This document shows, in pieces, positions 43,419 to 55,330 of a stretch of DNA of 64,000 nt (its first letter is position 1; every line of letters begins with the position of its first letter). This DNA comes from Cytospora piceicola (taxonomy: Eukaryota > Ascomycota > Sordariomycetes > Diaporthales > Cytosporaceae), in NCBI GenBank assembly GCA_023375675.1, contig JALQBC010000034.1, positions 124,001 through 188,000 of the forward strand. The letters run 5' to 3'. Position numbers and translations under genes: made by a program. The notes beneath the pieces are model-generated. The model was not told the origin of the DNA, searched no databases, and saw only the letters and a list, made by a program, of their open reading frames with translations.

Positions 43419-44018
43419 ATGAGTCAGCGCGCCGCCAACGCCCAAGCACCCCTACCCCCAGGACAACCAGACCTCCTCCGCCGGCGCGTCGCAGCCGTCG
43501 GCCTAGGCCTCTTCTTCTACTACGCATGCGGGCCCTTCACCCCTGTCTCATGGCTGACCCAGCCCGACTGGGCCACCTACCTCGACGGGCCGCGCCTCGT
43601 CGACCGCGTCCTCGGCCCGGTCATCCTCATCGGCGCGGCCGTCCTCCACTGGTACATCGCGTCGCAGCGCACGGCGCTCCCGCTCACCGTCTCGGTCCCC
43701 ACGGACCCCGCCAACGCAGCCAACAGCGCCGCGACGCTCGTCCTGGGCGTGTGGCTCCCGAGCTACTTCTGGCCGGCCGCCGCGGCCGAGGCGGCGCTGC
43801 TGTACGCGGTGGCGTTTGGGAGCGTGTGGGGGGTCACGGCGCGGCTGGTGACCGCGGGCCTCGTGGCGGCCGTGTGGGCGCTGGGGTGGAACGCCATGCC
43901 CTGGTACCGGAAGCAGCAGGCCTGGGCGTTCATGAAGGATTATGTGGTTAGGCTGCTGATCATGGAGTTGATGGACTCGGCGTTTGGGTCGGGGGGGCGG
44001 AGACGGAGGAGGAGGTGA
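43419..44018 (+). CDS. small polytopic membrane protein of unknown function
   Basis: A single-exon protein of 199 residues beginning MSQRAANAQAPLPPGQPDLL. The sequence around the ATG (gtcaaaATGag) is a good fungal start context. Hydrophobic segments lie near 23-36, 62-83, 105-123 and 124-155, giving about four membrane helices, with a PFTPVSWLTQPDWATYLDGP loop between the first two. The C-terminal helix KDYVVRLLIMELMDSAF and a six-arginine tail would face the cytosol. No enzyme or transporter motif is visible and I do not recognise the family. High GC at third positions and the clean frame suggest an expressed gene. Confidence 0.65.
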   Translation: MSQRAANAQAPLPPGQPDLLRRRVAAVGLGLFFYYACGPFTPVSWLTQPDWATYLDGPRLVDRVLGPVILIGAAVLHWYIASQRTALPLTVSVPTDPANAANSAATLVLGVWLPSYFWPAAAAEAALLYAVAFGSVWGVTARLVTAGLVAAVWALGWNAMPWYRKQQAWAFMKDYVVRLLIMELMDSAFGSGGRRRRRR

Positions 44019-44769
44019 GGTGGCTGGGTGGTGGTTACTGTATCTACTGTTTGAGTGTATAGGGAGTGTTATTGGGGCTTCAGTTGATATTCATCGGAAG
44101 TCCTAGGGTTCTCTGGAAAGACTTCGTTCGTGTACTTGTTGCTTCTTGAACGGTCATACACTTGTCTCAATGTTCAAGTGTTATCTGGCGGCCCATTCAG
44201 TGAACTCTCTATATGACCAGTAAATACTGTGAGCTGCTTGAGGAAATCATTAGAGCCCTTCAAACCGACCAGAGAGCTAGCCATTTCTCAATATCTGAGG
44301 CTCAAGACATATGGATGTATTATTCTAGTGCAGATCTTGGACCATCCTGTGATACACCGTCCAACCTCAGATATTATGCGGTGCATGAAACACAACTTGG
44401 AGTCTCCAGCATTCCGGACAAGAATCAACTGGGGTCCGGGGACCCCCTCATTGAAAGAAACCAGTGGAAATATTCCATGATGTGATTGCTCATGGAACAT
44501 TGGAGGCCCTGGTCAATGATGAGTGAAGCCATAAAGTCATGAAACGATAGTTTTCATTCTCGCTTCATACCAGTGGCAAATCATAAATGATTTCACTGCA
44601 TTTTCTGGATGCCAAACCTCGTAACTGGCGAACGACGACAGGGATAACATTGGTGAATCGTGGAGTACAAATACATTTACGTACATCCCGGAGAAGTCCA
44701 CAATGGCGTCGCGGGCGACGAGGATGTCAAGGGCGCCTTGGACTCCCATACCTGGCCAATCTCTGCAAA
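44019..44769. other. intergenic before the sulfatase relic
   Basis: No gene recognised. The signal peptide and first exon expected for a sulfatase could once have lain here, but no clear remnant is seen. Confidence 0.4.
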
Positions 44770-45988
44770 ATGACACTAGACGCAGCTCACACGCAGAAGA
44801 CTGTGTTTGACTGTGCAGACAACAGTACAGCGAAGGCGAATATCCTTTTTATCGTCTCCGACGACTAGGACTCCCACACGAACTCGCTGTCGTACATGCC
44901 TCTCCCCCAGAAGTATCTCGTTGAGCATGGCATAACTTACACGGAGAACTACTGCACCGTCTCACTGCTCTGCCCATCGCGAGTTAGCATGTGCAATGGA
45001 AAGCATGCACATAACATCAATGTCACGGACCTCAGTCCGCCTTACGGTAAGTTGAATATGGAGCAAATCCGGGTCTGGGTGGGGGGGGGGGGTAAGGAGG
45101 CTGACTGTGGCCTCGCAGGTGGCCACAAGGTGTTGGTAGACAACATTGAACTCATTAGAGGCTCATCTTCCATTTTGGCCTCAATAAGCTGGGAGCAACA
45201 CATATTACGTCGGCAAATTCAGGGAGAACCACTCGATCAGCACTTGCAGGGCGCCGTTCGCAGCTGGGTGGACTGTTTTAATTTCCTGCTCGATCTGTTT
45301 ACGTACCAGTAATTACTATAACTCTATATTTCGTGTCTGCTGTTATCCGCATACTCAGGTCATTTTTCTGACGCTTGAGGCCAAAGGTATATCAAGAACC
45401 TCCAGTCAATCGTTCAAAGAGCTAGGGTACTCGGTGGACCTGGTGAAGAACAAGTCACTAAGCTTCCTCGACAAATGGGCTGACGCTGACGGAAGCCCCT
45501 TCTTTTTGACCGAAGCACTGACGGCGCCTCACAGCAATACCATTATTGGTAGTAGTTGGGTAAACAAAACGTACTTCAACGAGGCGTTCATCCACGCAGT
45601 ACGCACCATTTCCGGCGACGAGGCATGCGAATGTATTTCCGGACTCCATTGTAGGCTCCGACGGAGCAAACCGTGTCATCATCACGAACACGTCAACAAT
45701 AAGCGACCTCTAGTTATAACACCTCATCCCAGGATCCAAAGTTCTCCATCTACCGCTCGAAGTAGCACCTCTCATCGACCGAAGCCCCGGCGTGGCCAAG
45801 AATAACTCGACTGATCTCGTCACCTCGCACACCGACATGGTGCCGATAGTCATGCAACTGGTAGGGACGCACTGCGCGATGACTTCGACGGCTCGCCATT
45901 TCCCATCAGCGACTCCCAGGTGCGGAGTGCAGAGATGAACCGCACCGGCGACGAGCATGTCGATACTGAGATGTGTTATAAGCCTTGA
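44770..45988 (+). pseudogene. sulfatase (arylsulfatase-type) pseudogene
   Basis: Blocks of the secreted arylsulfatase family run in order but in changing frames. ANILFIVSDD is followed at once by TAG (44866-44868) where Gln is expected, then DSHTNSLSYMPL, then TENYCTVSLLCPSRVSM. In the C-x-P-S-R signature the formylglycine cysteine position is Leu, so the nucleophile is gone. Further on, TYYVGKFRENHSI- and FAAGWT-like pieces, a FLLDLFTYQ piece, a PFFLTEALTAPHSN piece, and near the end DLVTSHTDMVPIVMQL and DDFDGSPFPIS pieces lie in different frames with several stops. A 12-G run (45081-45092) sits where an intron or frameshift falls. The TAG is a C-to-T change in a CpA context, compatible with repeat-induced mutation but not proof of it. 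Clearly non-functional. Confidence 0.82.
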
Positions 45989-46243
45989 AGGTTGCTCATT
46001 GTTAATGCTTCCTGTTCAGGGAACTAAGTAATTATTCTTTGTTTCTGACTCTCCAATAATATCGCGTTCCGGCTATTGGTCCTCTCTTCATCCAATTCAT
46101 GACACTGACTGACTGACCATCAACTACGATAGGGATCATGATCACTCCTGAGGGCACGTACGGCCAAGTCGAAATAACAATTCACACGTACAGGCCATGC
46201 GGATAATCAGTCAGGAATACAACCTCTTGTATACGGTGTGCCC

Positions 46244-46259
46244 GGGGGCCCGGGCCCCC
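46244..46259. repeat. 16-bp perfect GC palindrome
   Basis: GGGGGCCCGGGCCCCC is self-complementary over its full length and is made only of G and C, unlike its flanks. Confidence 0.9.
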
Positions 46260-49200
46260 TCCCTGGTGTACCAACAAGCATGAGCTGTACGACTTGGTAG
46301 TGAATTGGTAGCTTGAATTTTACTTCATCATCCTGTTTGGCTCGAAACTGACGACAGCTCCCCGAGAAGAGCATCTCATACGAAATCTACATTATCTGCG
46401 TATATGATCAGAACCAAACCACAGTACCCTATACAGTCCAACTCGCCCGCCTATTGTCCCATTTAGACGCCCTGGTACTTTTTCTGAAGACGTGCAAGGT
46501 CGAAGTCTCCCGCAAACCATGGCGCGTGCTACATCCCGACGGCAGCGTGTACAACCTCCTTTATACGTTGAATAGGTTATGACGACTATTGCATGGATAA
46601 AAGCAAAGTACATTTTCACGACTGTTTTCCAAGGTATCTGCTGGGCAATAACTGATATTAGATACACAAGCCTTTTGGATCTGGTATAATTGAATTCGGG
46701 TTGAATTTTGATGCGAGACAATCCACACATTGAGGGTTTGTAGGCTGCGTGTTCGCAGCCTCGAGCCTTGACGTGTATCATCGAAAGCCCAGCTCCGATA
46801 AACTTGGTAGCTTTATAGACAGGCATGGCACCACTCGACGGTGCGCATCTTGTGAGTCTGGCAACGGCCTTCATATTGTTGCAAACTAAATAAAGACAGA
46901 GTTCGAGGCTGCAACCTTCGGTAATGGCAGTAGCAGAAGGTTTCATGGTAAACGATAAAGGCAAAAGGAAGTACTCGCAACCTACCATTTGACCAGCATT
47001 TTGGCAACTTACACGTGCAACATACGTCAAGGATACTATAAGCTTTCGCGTGGCAAGGCGGCATGCTCTCATGCTTTAACCATGATGGGCTACCGATTTC
47101 TAGGAATGAGACGCGACGGGAATGAGGTAACCTGATGATATGGGATTGCAGCGTAACTCCGCACCGGGGCCTCGGGAAGGGTGCTGGACATCGATATGGC
47201 GTGAAATACTCACCGAGAGCCAGCAGTGACTAGGAAAATGTTAGACATGGCAATGCACTGGGCAGGCGACAATACGAGCTACTGAGTGCTCTACATGAAA
47301 TGCCCAGAGAGACAATACTTGACTGACGAGCCTGAGGCAGGACTACATGTATACCCAGGTATCGAGAACTTTATGGGTCGCTCTGGTGGTCACCCAGTTC
47401 ATACAGTAGACTACGCACAAATAGAAATACAACGACCGGAACAGTCATCAATTACGTCTTGGGGGTCTACACATATTTACATATTGCTTGCATGCTGTTT
47501 GGTCCATGTGTGTCAACTGGTAGGTATGTAAGGGGTTCCCGAGGAAAGCGTTGTGGCCTATTTCAAGTGCTATTCCGTGCTCGAATTCTTCCCTCGGCAC
47601 GTCTATGGCCTCGGGAAGACAGCTTGAAGCATCTCAATAGTAGAGTGATAGACACGGAGGATAATACGGAGTCATCCACGGCTCCGCTCTCCGTCGTCCT
47701 GAGCTCACGCACCCCCTCCCCCCAACACGAAGTTGACCTTCGGACTTACCGCGGGATTGGCCCAAATGTTAAGGACCATGGAAGAAACCCGTAGGAGTGG
47801 GCTTATGAACCATTTCCGGCTACGGGCTTGATAAAGTTCATGTGACCGCCTTCCTACGATACCTGAGCGCCGCTGTGCTTTGGCCTGCGTAATACGCAAA
47901 GATATGTGATTTGGCCTGGCCGTCTCCATCAACTCCACTCCAACCCACTTTTAGGTCCCTTCACAGGCCGCTGGTACTGAAGGTGGAATTTACAATCTCA
48001 GACTTTGTGATATATCCATTGTTCCTACATGAAGAAAAAAGCGGAGAATTGGGTTCGCGCCTTGAAGTTTGGACAATCCTACCTCCCTCTTGACTATTAG
48101 TCTAACTTGATAGAGGTGCACGAAAACCCCTTTTCTTGCTTCTAACACATAGCTATTGATAGACAGATATAATAAAGTAGCTGTTCACGGGGAGCGGAGA
48201 GGTTGACTACTGTAAGCTTCGGGCGAGGGTGACTGTGTGGGTCAAACACCTGCTATTTTCCCAACATATCCTTTGACATGACCCTTTTCTAACCCTAACC
48301 TAGCTAGTAGCGTGTACATTGATTGGATGCAGCCGTGACCCGAAGCATACTTAAGTAGTCAACTCTCCGCTCCACTCTTTTCGTTTACCAATACCTTCCG
48401 TTTTAAGACCAGTATCGCTGCACCACCATATCTCAAGACCTCAACCCGATGAAGGCGATTAGGTTGGTGATACCCTTATTCCCTATACATGTTGTGATAT
48501 ATATGGGTCCTTTTCAGCCACGTGTGAGAATCAAAACAGTCTGTGTGTTCAATGTTATTTAATAGTACTGTTCCACACAGAAACGTGTCACAGAAGGTGG
48601 GCACCCCCAAGTCCAAGCCACAAAAAGAAGAATCTGACCACAGATGTCTCGAGTGGCTAGTGCTACCTAGTCCTTCATACCTCTTTTTTTCCGGCTGATA
48701 CGGTTTGTTTTACAATTGGATATACTGAATGCACTACGATGGATGAAACATCACCAGGCTTTCGACCTGGTCGTCGTCTGCGATAGGATAATCAGAAAAC
48801 GGGAGTTGCATGTTACCGGGGACTTCGATAGTAGATACGGGGACCTACAGTATACGGTATTGCACCGTTCGAGGCCACATCACACGTGCGCGCGAGCTTT
48901 GACCAGACTGGTCTTGATCATATATCAGCGTATACTATCCTACTATCGCGTGCGTGTTACCTACTCGATATAGATCCAATTCTCCGAGTGAGCAGAGACG
49001 CTAGCAGATCACTCCGGATCACCGTTCTGGCAGGCCGTCTTTGCCGAAGTCGATTTGGCCCCGATTTAAATGGATACTATGGTATGAACACGGAGAGTGA
49101 CCCGCGATCGCAATGCAGCGACCGGGGTGGTTCTTTGATCCGCAATGATCACACTCAAAGCTCAAGCAACCCCCACGCCTTGAGGTTGCGTTGGACACGG

Positions 49201-50016
49201 CAGATTTCGTCTCGCCTCTGCAGGCTCTTGCATGAATGCAGCACTTGAGGTTGCAGAAGACGGCCTGTACAGAACGCTGCATCTTTACCTTCCTCTTCCG
49301 AGTCGGTCCACCACCTTGAGGGCAGACGCTGTTGATAGTGGCGTTGAATTTGTATGCAATCCCGTTGTAGTGGGGGGTTCCTACGTGGGATATCTACACG
49401 AGTGTTGGATATCAGGTTACCTATAGGAAGACTGGGGGAGAGACGGCTCCTGCCGTGGGAGGTCGACCATTGCGACTGGTGGGTATCTGAGTATGTACAA
49501 AGTTGAGGGATTCCCATCCCACGCCACCGGGTCGTTTCAGGATCAATTAGCTCTGGGGGGGCGTGGTAGGTAGCCAGGCTGCCGGAGAGGATCGTCGTTG
49601 GTGTGCCAGGCGGTATAGTCCACGGCAAATCCGAGAGTCGAAACTTGTGAGAGCGTGTTCTGGCACTGGCTGTAGCGTCGTATTTCCAGGTACCTGTGTA
49701 CTACTTATATGCAGTCCATCCAATGAAGGCTCCCGTCGAGAGATGTTCTATTGAGTGTGTGCATTGCGCGACATTGACCATCTTGACCCTTGTCGCTTCT
49801 CCCGGCTCCGGATTTTAGCCGTTCAAGAAAGTGGCCTCCGGAAGAAGCAAAGACCCTTGGAAAAGCCTGGGAGGATGATTCGCATTGCAGAGAGCACTCC
49901 ACTTGAGTTCTTCTCATTGCGGCGTCGAGCTTCACTGTCCCCTCATGTTCTCAACCGCAACTAGTCCCAAACACGCTCTTACGCACGACAGGATATCCTC
50001 GACTTCCGAAGTGCCG

Positions 50017-50043
50017 ATGGCGTTCATGGCGTTCATGGCGTTC
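50017..50043. repeat. 9-bp tandem triplicate
   Basis: Three exact copies of atggcgttc in a row, in a stretch without a supported gene. Confidence 0.9.
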
Positions 50044-52162
50044 ATTTGGGGTTTTTGGTCCCATCTGTGGTGGCCAATAGGGGGTTACCGTTTAAAGCAG
50101 GGGTCATGTGACTAATAGTTGGTGGTGCAGACACCGCTGAGGTAAGCCGATTGGCCCCACCATCAGATATATTTCTCTCTCTGGCGCCTTAGTCTTTCAA
50201 TTGATAGCTGCTTTGATATACCGTAAAGCACATCCGAACAACAGAAATATTACTTGGTATCCTAAAAAATCTACTACACCTTTATTTCTCTCTTGCTTTC
50301 TGGAGGTCGATTCTGGCTTCCTGTAGGTCAAGAAAGCTTGATGTCATGTATGGAGCATTTCCAGATATCCACAGTCGCCAAGATCCTCCCGAGGATCGTC
50401 CTCCGGGGCGTACCCGACTCAGAACTCGATCATGACTGCTCGTCCCGTCCAAGGAGGCCATCCAAGCAGGACTGGCAGGGTCGGCCATCGTTAGTCTCTT
50501 ACATACCTAGGTATACCACAGTATGTGGTACTATAAGTACCTCAGTACATCAGAAAGAAGGCCAGTCCGCCCGCAGTACCAGAACCCACTCCTCACCGGG
50601 GGTGGAGGTGGAGCCAGCCAGACCTGGTCAACTGGTGCCTTGCAGATCTTCGCGCCAACCATAATTTGTTCCATATCATCCTCCTGCAGTGCACGGCCGT
50701 TTTAGAGCAGTCGGAAGTCGGCGGGAACGTGAGAGAAACTCATCCTCGTCTTATGTACCAGTACCCAGACTTGCCAACAAAGGCCCCTCTTACAATATTG
50801 GAGGACTGTTTCTCGGTTGTGTGGCGTACACTTCCCTCGGATCTGGTCACCCGGGTTATCCACAAGAGGACAGTGCACCGCCTTGCATGCTGGTAGCGTC
50901 AGATGCTCCCATTTTGCTGCCGATAACGAATGTGGAGTCTTGAGCGTCTGATGTTTGCTTCGACCTCACCTGCGGCCCTTCTTGCGACCCCGCGCGAACC
51001 CTCTGTTTTCTCACGTGTGCCTCGAAGAGGCAATACAAAACCCATATGGTCGGTTGTGCGGATCGAAAAAGGGAATGAATGATAAGTGTGCAGACTGTCT
51101 ACAGAAAGTTCATGCGAGTGATGATTCATTGAGCCTCGTCAGTCAAATATTTGAGAGTTACAGTCTGCATCACGCTCCAGGGCTGCGCAGACCCGGCGCC
51201 GGGCCCCGAAGCACGTCTTAAAAGATGGAATCTGCGTTTGCACCTGCATACCATTCCGAATGAGAGAGAGGGAGAGGGAAGAAACGCGCCACCTCGCTCC
51301 TTTCATATATCAGACAGGCGCATTCGGTCCTGGTTCCGATCGGCGATGGTCACAAGAGGGTTAGAGACCTCGACGAAACACACGGCCCTCCTAGCGGATT
51401 ACGGTCTAGAGCGACTCAACTCACACAGCCACCCCGCTATGTATACCCAACCCTTCCCACCATGTCGTTCTGATACCAGACGAAAATTATGGGCTTCTGG
51501 TACCGGATTCCGGAACGTTTGGGTGGCCCTGCAAGTTCATGCTGTGTGTGCAAGGTCGAGTGCCTTATTAGGAACCCTGGCCGATGCAGGTCCGCTGCGA
51601 CGACCACGACGGGGATTGCCCGCTGTGACCTTCCCCTCAGCAGGTTAGGATGATTTCGTCGTTGCCTTCGAGAGCACAATTCCATGGAATGCACTTCTAG
51701 ACCTTACCAAGTTGGCCATCAGGGCCGAGCTTTGGTGGTGTCCCAGCCATGCAACTTTGACACAAGGATCTGCTTCATGGGTGACATGGGAGACCCCCTT
51801 GAAGAGTTCTCGACCGTGTCCCGGACGATTTGCCTTACACCACCAAGATACCGAGCGATGGCGGGCGGGAGACACCACAACCTAGCGGAGCTTTCACACT
51901 AGATGATGAACTATCCCGTCCCGCTATGACTCGGCTCAGAGTCCGGAAGGGAATCGGCCTGGAGATGGGGTTCAAGCCTGTAGCCACGAGGCCAGAAAGC
52001 TTGCCTACTACCCCTTACAAAACACACATCTCATCCCCTGGCCTTTTCCTTTTGTCCCTGACTTCTTTAGTCCCCCCCCCCCCGGCCGTTCATTACTTCT
52101 TCATGTTTGATCGTCGCCATCTTGATAACCAGAGCTGAGGCTCACTTCGTTGTTCGCTCGTG

Positions 52163-53994
52163 ATGCCCGGCATCAATCAACTCCCCTCTGGCGCCGAAGG
52201 GGCGGCGGCGGTATCTTTGATATGGGCAATAGCGAGTTGGATATGTAGCGGCCTGTTGTTAGGGTTGACCTGGGCGCACCACGAAGGCTGGTCTTGTAAG
52301 TCGGACCCCTACCCGGATCGCTGTCTACAGATCTACAATGGGGCCCCCAGACTGACAATGCCTCGCCCCACAGACCTTGCCCTGCTCTCTGTATCATCGC
52401 TCTTCAGCAACGTCTTTTCCATTATCCAGCAGTGCCGTGACATGACCTGGTATGTCAACATCCAGACGGATGCTTTCGAACGCAAGATGAGAATGCCTGC
52501 GGACGACCCCGAGCTCGCGATCGCAGGTGGGTCTTTTGGGGTGGATCTGGTTTTGTATTATCTACGTACGGATATGACACCTCCTTTCAGCCGTCTGGAC
52601 ATTGACTGACATGAGCCATACAGAATATTACTCATATAATGCGCAAGCATTGCTCGTCATGTTCTGGGCAGCTGAGCTGTGCCAGCTGACGTACCAGGTC
52701 GGAGAGCGGCGGAAAATAAGGAGGATGCTTCGGAAGCTCCACGTGGCGGGAAAGTCTCTGTCGTGGATAATTCCCCTGATCACAATCCTCTGCCTCCGGA
52801 TTCCGTCTCTGAGGAAGTCCTTCGTCGCTTTCATCCTCGTGGCCGACTTACCACTGATGATCAGTCTCGCCATCGGGAGCGGCCTGATGATTGCTGTCCT
52901 GGTCCGATATGTCCGGACCCGACAGAAGTTTACGCAATGGAACCCGCCAAAGTACAATTCCTCCGCAACAGCCTCGGAGGCAGGCACTTCGACCTCGGGC
53001 ACGCAGACACAGAAGGGGAGACGGGGACTGTATGACCGCTGGCTGATGGTCCGCTTCACCATAGCCTTCGTCCTACTAGCGTATGTTGATGATCCAAACA
53101 TGTCCACACGTCATAGTCCTGCAGTCTAGACTAACACAGGCTTACAGGGTCTTCGAAGTCACCAACGCGCTATTTCAAATCACAGCATTAAACAACAACA
53201 TCCGCGATGCGTCGGCCTCAGCGCCGGACCTGACCGCCGCACGTGCGATCCAGACCCAATTCTTATTCATGCCCGGCACCACGCCCGGCATCTTCCTCTT
53301 CGTCGTCTTCGGCACCACAGCTTCCTCTCGGAGGAAGCTCGCGGACCTGTTCAACCCCGAGAGCTGGAAAGAACGGCTAGAGGGATTCGGCTGGTACAAG
53401 AACCGCCGCGCGAGCCCATCCCCGACGGGCGGTCCCCTCAGTAATAATGGGATCCACGTCCAGCACTCCCTGACCATAACGTCTGCCAGCCGGGCAAACT
53501 CCAGCCAGGTCAACGACGACCCCTACTCTAACCTCTATCCTGACCCGTACTCTGACCCCGGTCAGATATCGATGAGTGACCTGCCCAAGTTACCAGCCGG
53601 CGCAAAGTCGCTGCACCATTCATACATGAAGCCTCTGCCCCTCACCCCGCAACCGCCGAGCTCGAGGTTCAGAACGATAGCCACCTCGGTGTCTAGTCGA
53701 CCACCAAGACAAGGCTGGACGACGAGCAGGACCCACGAGATGGCCGCCATAGAGGAGAAGGGCAGCAGTGTCTCGGCGGACACACTGACGCGGACGAGCT
53801 CGGACGACTCCACGCGGGTGCCGGATGACTACTACACACTTGGGCCGGAGCACAGTGATGATTCGGGGCCGATATTACCGATCCAGAGGCAGGAGGTGCG
53901 GTTCTCGAGGGAGAGCTTCTACGCGAACAGGGCTAGGGGTCGCAGTTCAGCTGATGATAAATACTCGAACTTCTCTAGACCGGGGAATAGATAA
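52163..53994 (+). CDS. seven-helix receptor-like membrane protein
   Basis: A 529-residue protein from four exons: 52163-52295, 52374-52526, 52624-53080, 53148-53994. Introns of 78, 97 and 67 nt have GTAAGT/CCACAG, GTGGGT/TACAG and GTATGT/TTACAG borders, and the joins keep frame. Start is MPGINQLPSGAEG. Hydrophobic segments: VSLIWAIASWICSGLLLGLTW, LALLSVSSLFSNVFSII, ALLVMFWAAELCQLTY, WIIPLITILCL, VAFILVADLPLMISLAIGSG with LMIAVLVRYV, RFTIAFVLLAVFEVTNALF, and FMPGTTPGIFLFVVFG, about seven helices. A long hydrophilic, serine/proline-rich C-terminal tail (about 350-529) follows, with many candidate phosphosites. This layout resembles fungal GPCR-like proteins, but no diagnostic CFEM, PTH11 or pheromone-receptor motif is visible, so signalling is inference. 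The last exon is unusually basic and serine-rich. Confidence 0.72.
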
Positions 53995-55186
53995 TCCTCG
54001 CTGGGTATGATCATATTATGAAGTTGATGGACAAATGCAAAAGACGAGGCCGGAAGATTTCGCTTCTGGTGAAACAAATGTAAACAGTCTGTTCTCATCC
54101 ATCCCTGTGTGCGTACCAGACCACCCCTTTGCCACCAAACCAACCCAGATACAATTGGGCAGGGGACATATGTGCGTCCCTTACTACCTTAGGGTACTAC
54201 AGGGCTACGCCTTCGCCCACAGTCACTAACTCACTATTACTCTCAAGGCACTGCCGCCTCTAGCTTCCGAACTTGACAGCTTCGGGCGACACCGCTGTTC
54301 AGCAACAATAAAGATGGCGCCAGCTCTGGCCGAAGGCCGCGGTGGCTCTTCTGTATCCCCCGCCGGTGCTGCTGCTCCGGTTGCGACCTCTTGCCTGACA
54401 GTGCTTTCACTTGTTCAACAGGGAGAGGAACCGGTATCTCTACTAATTACTTAGTAGCCCTGCTGCTGTCTCCATTAGAAATTACGGTGCCTCCCCTGTG
54501 CGGGCCCACATTGTCCTCGTAGTCTCCCAGTCAGCCTGCCAGTCAGCCTCCCAGTCGCAGTAGTGCATCTGTATAACCTCCCCCTAAGAGCAGGCCATAT
54601 CTTCTCCCTCGCTCCTGCATGTAATAACATGACTACGATTAGAAAAGAATGTTCACGTCTCAAGTCACCTACAGGAAGAGTGGTACATCGCTGCTCAAGA
54701 GGAAAAACCCAAAGAGAAAACAACAACACATGTGCACAAATAGTGCATAGAGACGAGTGTGTTTTGATTCCCGTATGAGTGTGTGTATGTGGAGCTCTGT
54801 GGAGTTATAGAACCTTGTCTCGCCCTCAACGCCTTTGCTATGCAACCTAATCATCCTCCATGCTAACCTGAACCATGCCCCAACGCCATCTCAGCAGCTT
54901 CAAAGTCGCAGAAAAGAAGAGTCGGGCAGTCGAAAGGAAAGAAAGAAAGACCACCCCAATGGAGACAATCTTGCATGAGCGGCTGACCGCAAAGTCGTAG
55001 GGATATGGCGCCCACCCAGGAAAGGGAACTCGGGGGTCTGGGCGTTATCGTCTGTGATAGCAATAATAACAATGCACTGTCAGATAGGTGCGCTGGAAAC
55101 GAAACAGTAGGGGCCCCGGGGGGGTATCTGGCAATACCTCCACTGACCTACTCGCCTCCGGGGTCGCCAGCGCTGGAGAAGGGCTT
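53995..55186. other. intergenic, about 1.2 kb
   Basis: 3' region of the membrane-protein gene. A 46-codon plus frame from an ATG at 54314 has no clear feature. An imperfect TACCTTAGGGTA lies at 54185-54196. Confidence 0.4.
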
Positions 55187-55330
55187 CTAAGGCGCCGGGC
55201 GCATCGCCATGGTGAAGGTGACGCAGACCAAGCCAAAACCCAATAGAAGTGACTTCTGCGTGCTAAGTTTCTTCTGGGTCACCATATAGACAAAAGCGCC
55301 GATGAGGCCGAGGTAGACCAAGTCTGTCAT
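55187..55330 (-). CDS. possible 47-residue membrane microprotein, or last exon of a larger gene
   Basis: The frame starts MTDLVYLGLIGAFVYMVTQK and ends in TMAMRPAP. Two hydrophobic stretches (5-17 and 29-42) are separated by a basic turn, QKKLSTQKS, as in hairpin membrane proteins. The same frame stays open upstream for 23 codons to a CTAAC branch-like site and a TTTGCCAG acceptor-like site near 55398, so it could instead be the last exon of a spliced gene whose first exon I could not place. Length is below what simple gene finders report. I do not recognise the family. Support is composition and frame only. Confidence 0.4.
   Translation of the reverse strand: MTDLVYLGLIGAFVYMVTQKKLSTQKSLLLGFGLVCVTFTMAMRPAP

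Larger units (their letters stand above)
45989..52162. other. 6.2-kb gene-poor interval
   Basis: No gene I can support. Open frames at 47072-46392 (minus, 226 codons) and 49628-49155 (minus, 157 codons) lack motifs and good splice or start support. Local structures: a 16-bp perfect GC palindrome at 46244-46259, a 9-bp tandem triplicate at 50017-50043, TACCTAGGTA at 50504-50513, and a 12-C run at 52072-52083. Composition is near balanced, so this is not one uniform AT-rich block. Confidence 0.5.

Noticed and set aside
46392..47072. 226-codon open frame on the minus strand
   Set aside because: No signal peptide, domain or coding-like composition, and it lies in a gene-poor interval; length alone is weak evidence.
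48291..48304. Telomere-like ctaaccctaacc
   Set aside because: Only two units; too short to call an interstitial telomere.
49155..49628. 157-codon minus frame with cysteine-rich overlapping frame (49019-49282)
   Set aside because: Two frames compete, no splice model gave a continuous cysteine-rich protein, and no family was recognised.
54314..54454. 46-codon plus frame starting MAPALAEGRGGS
   Set aside because: Low-complexity alanine/glycine/serine composition with no helix or motif; nothing supports translation.
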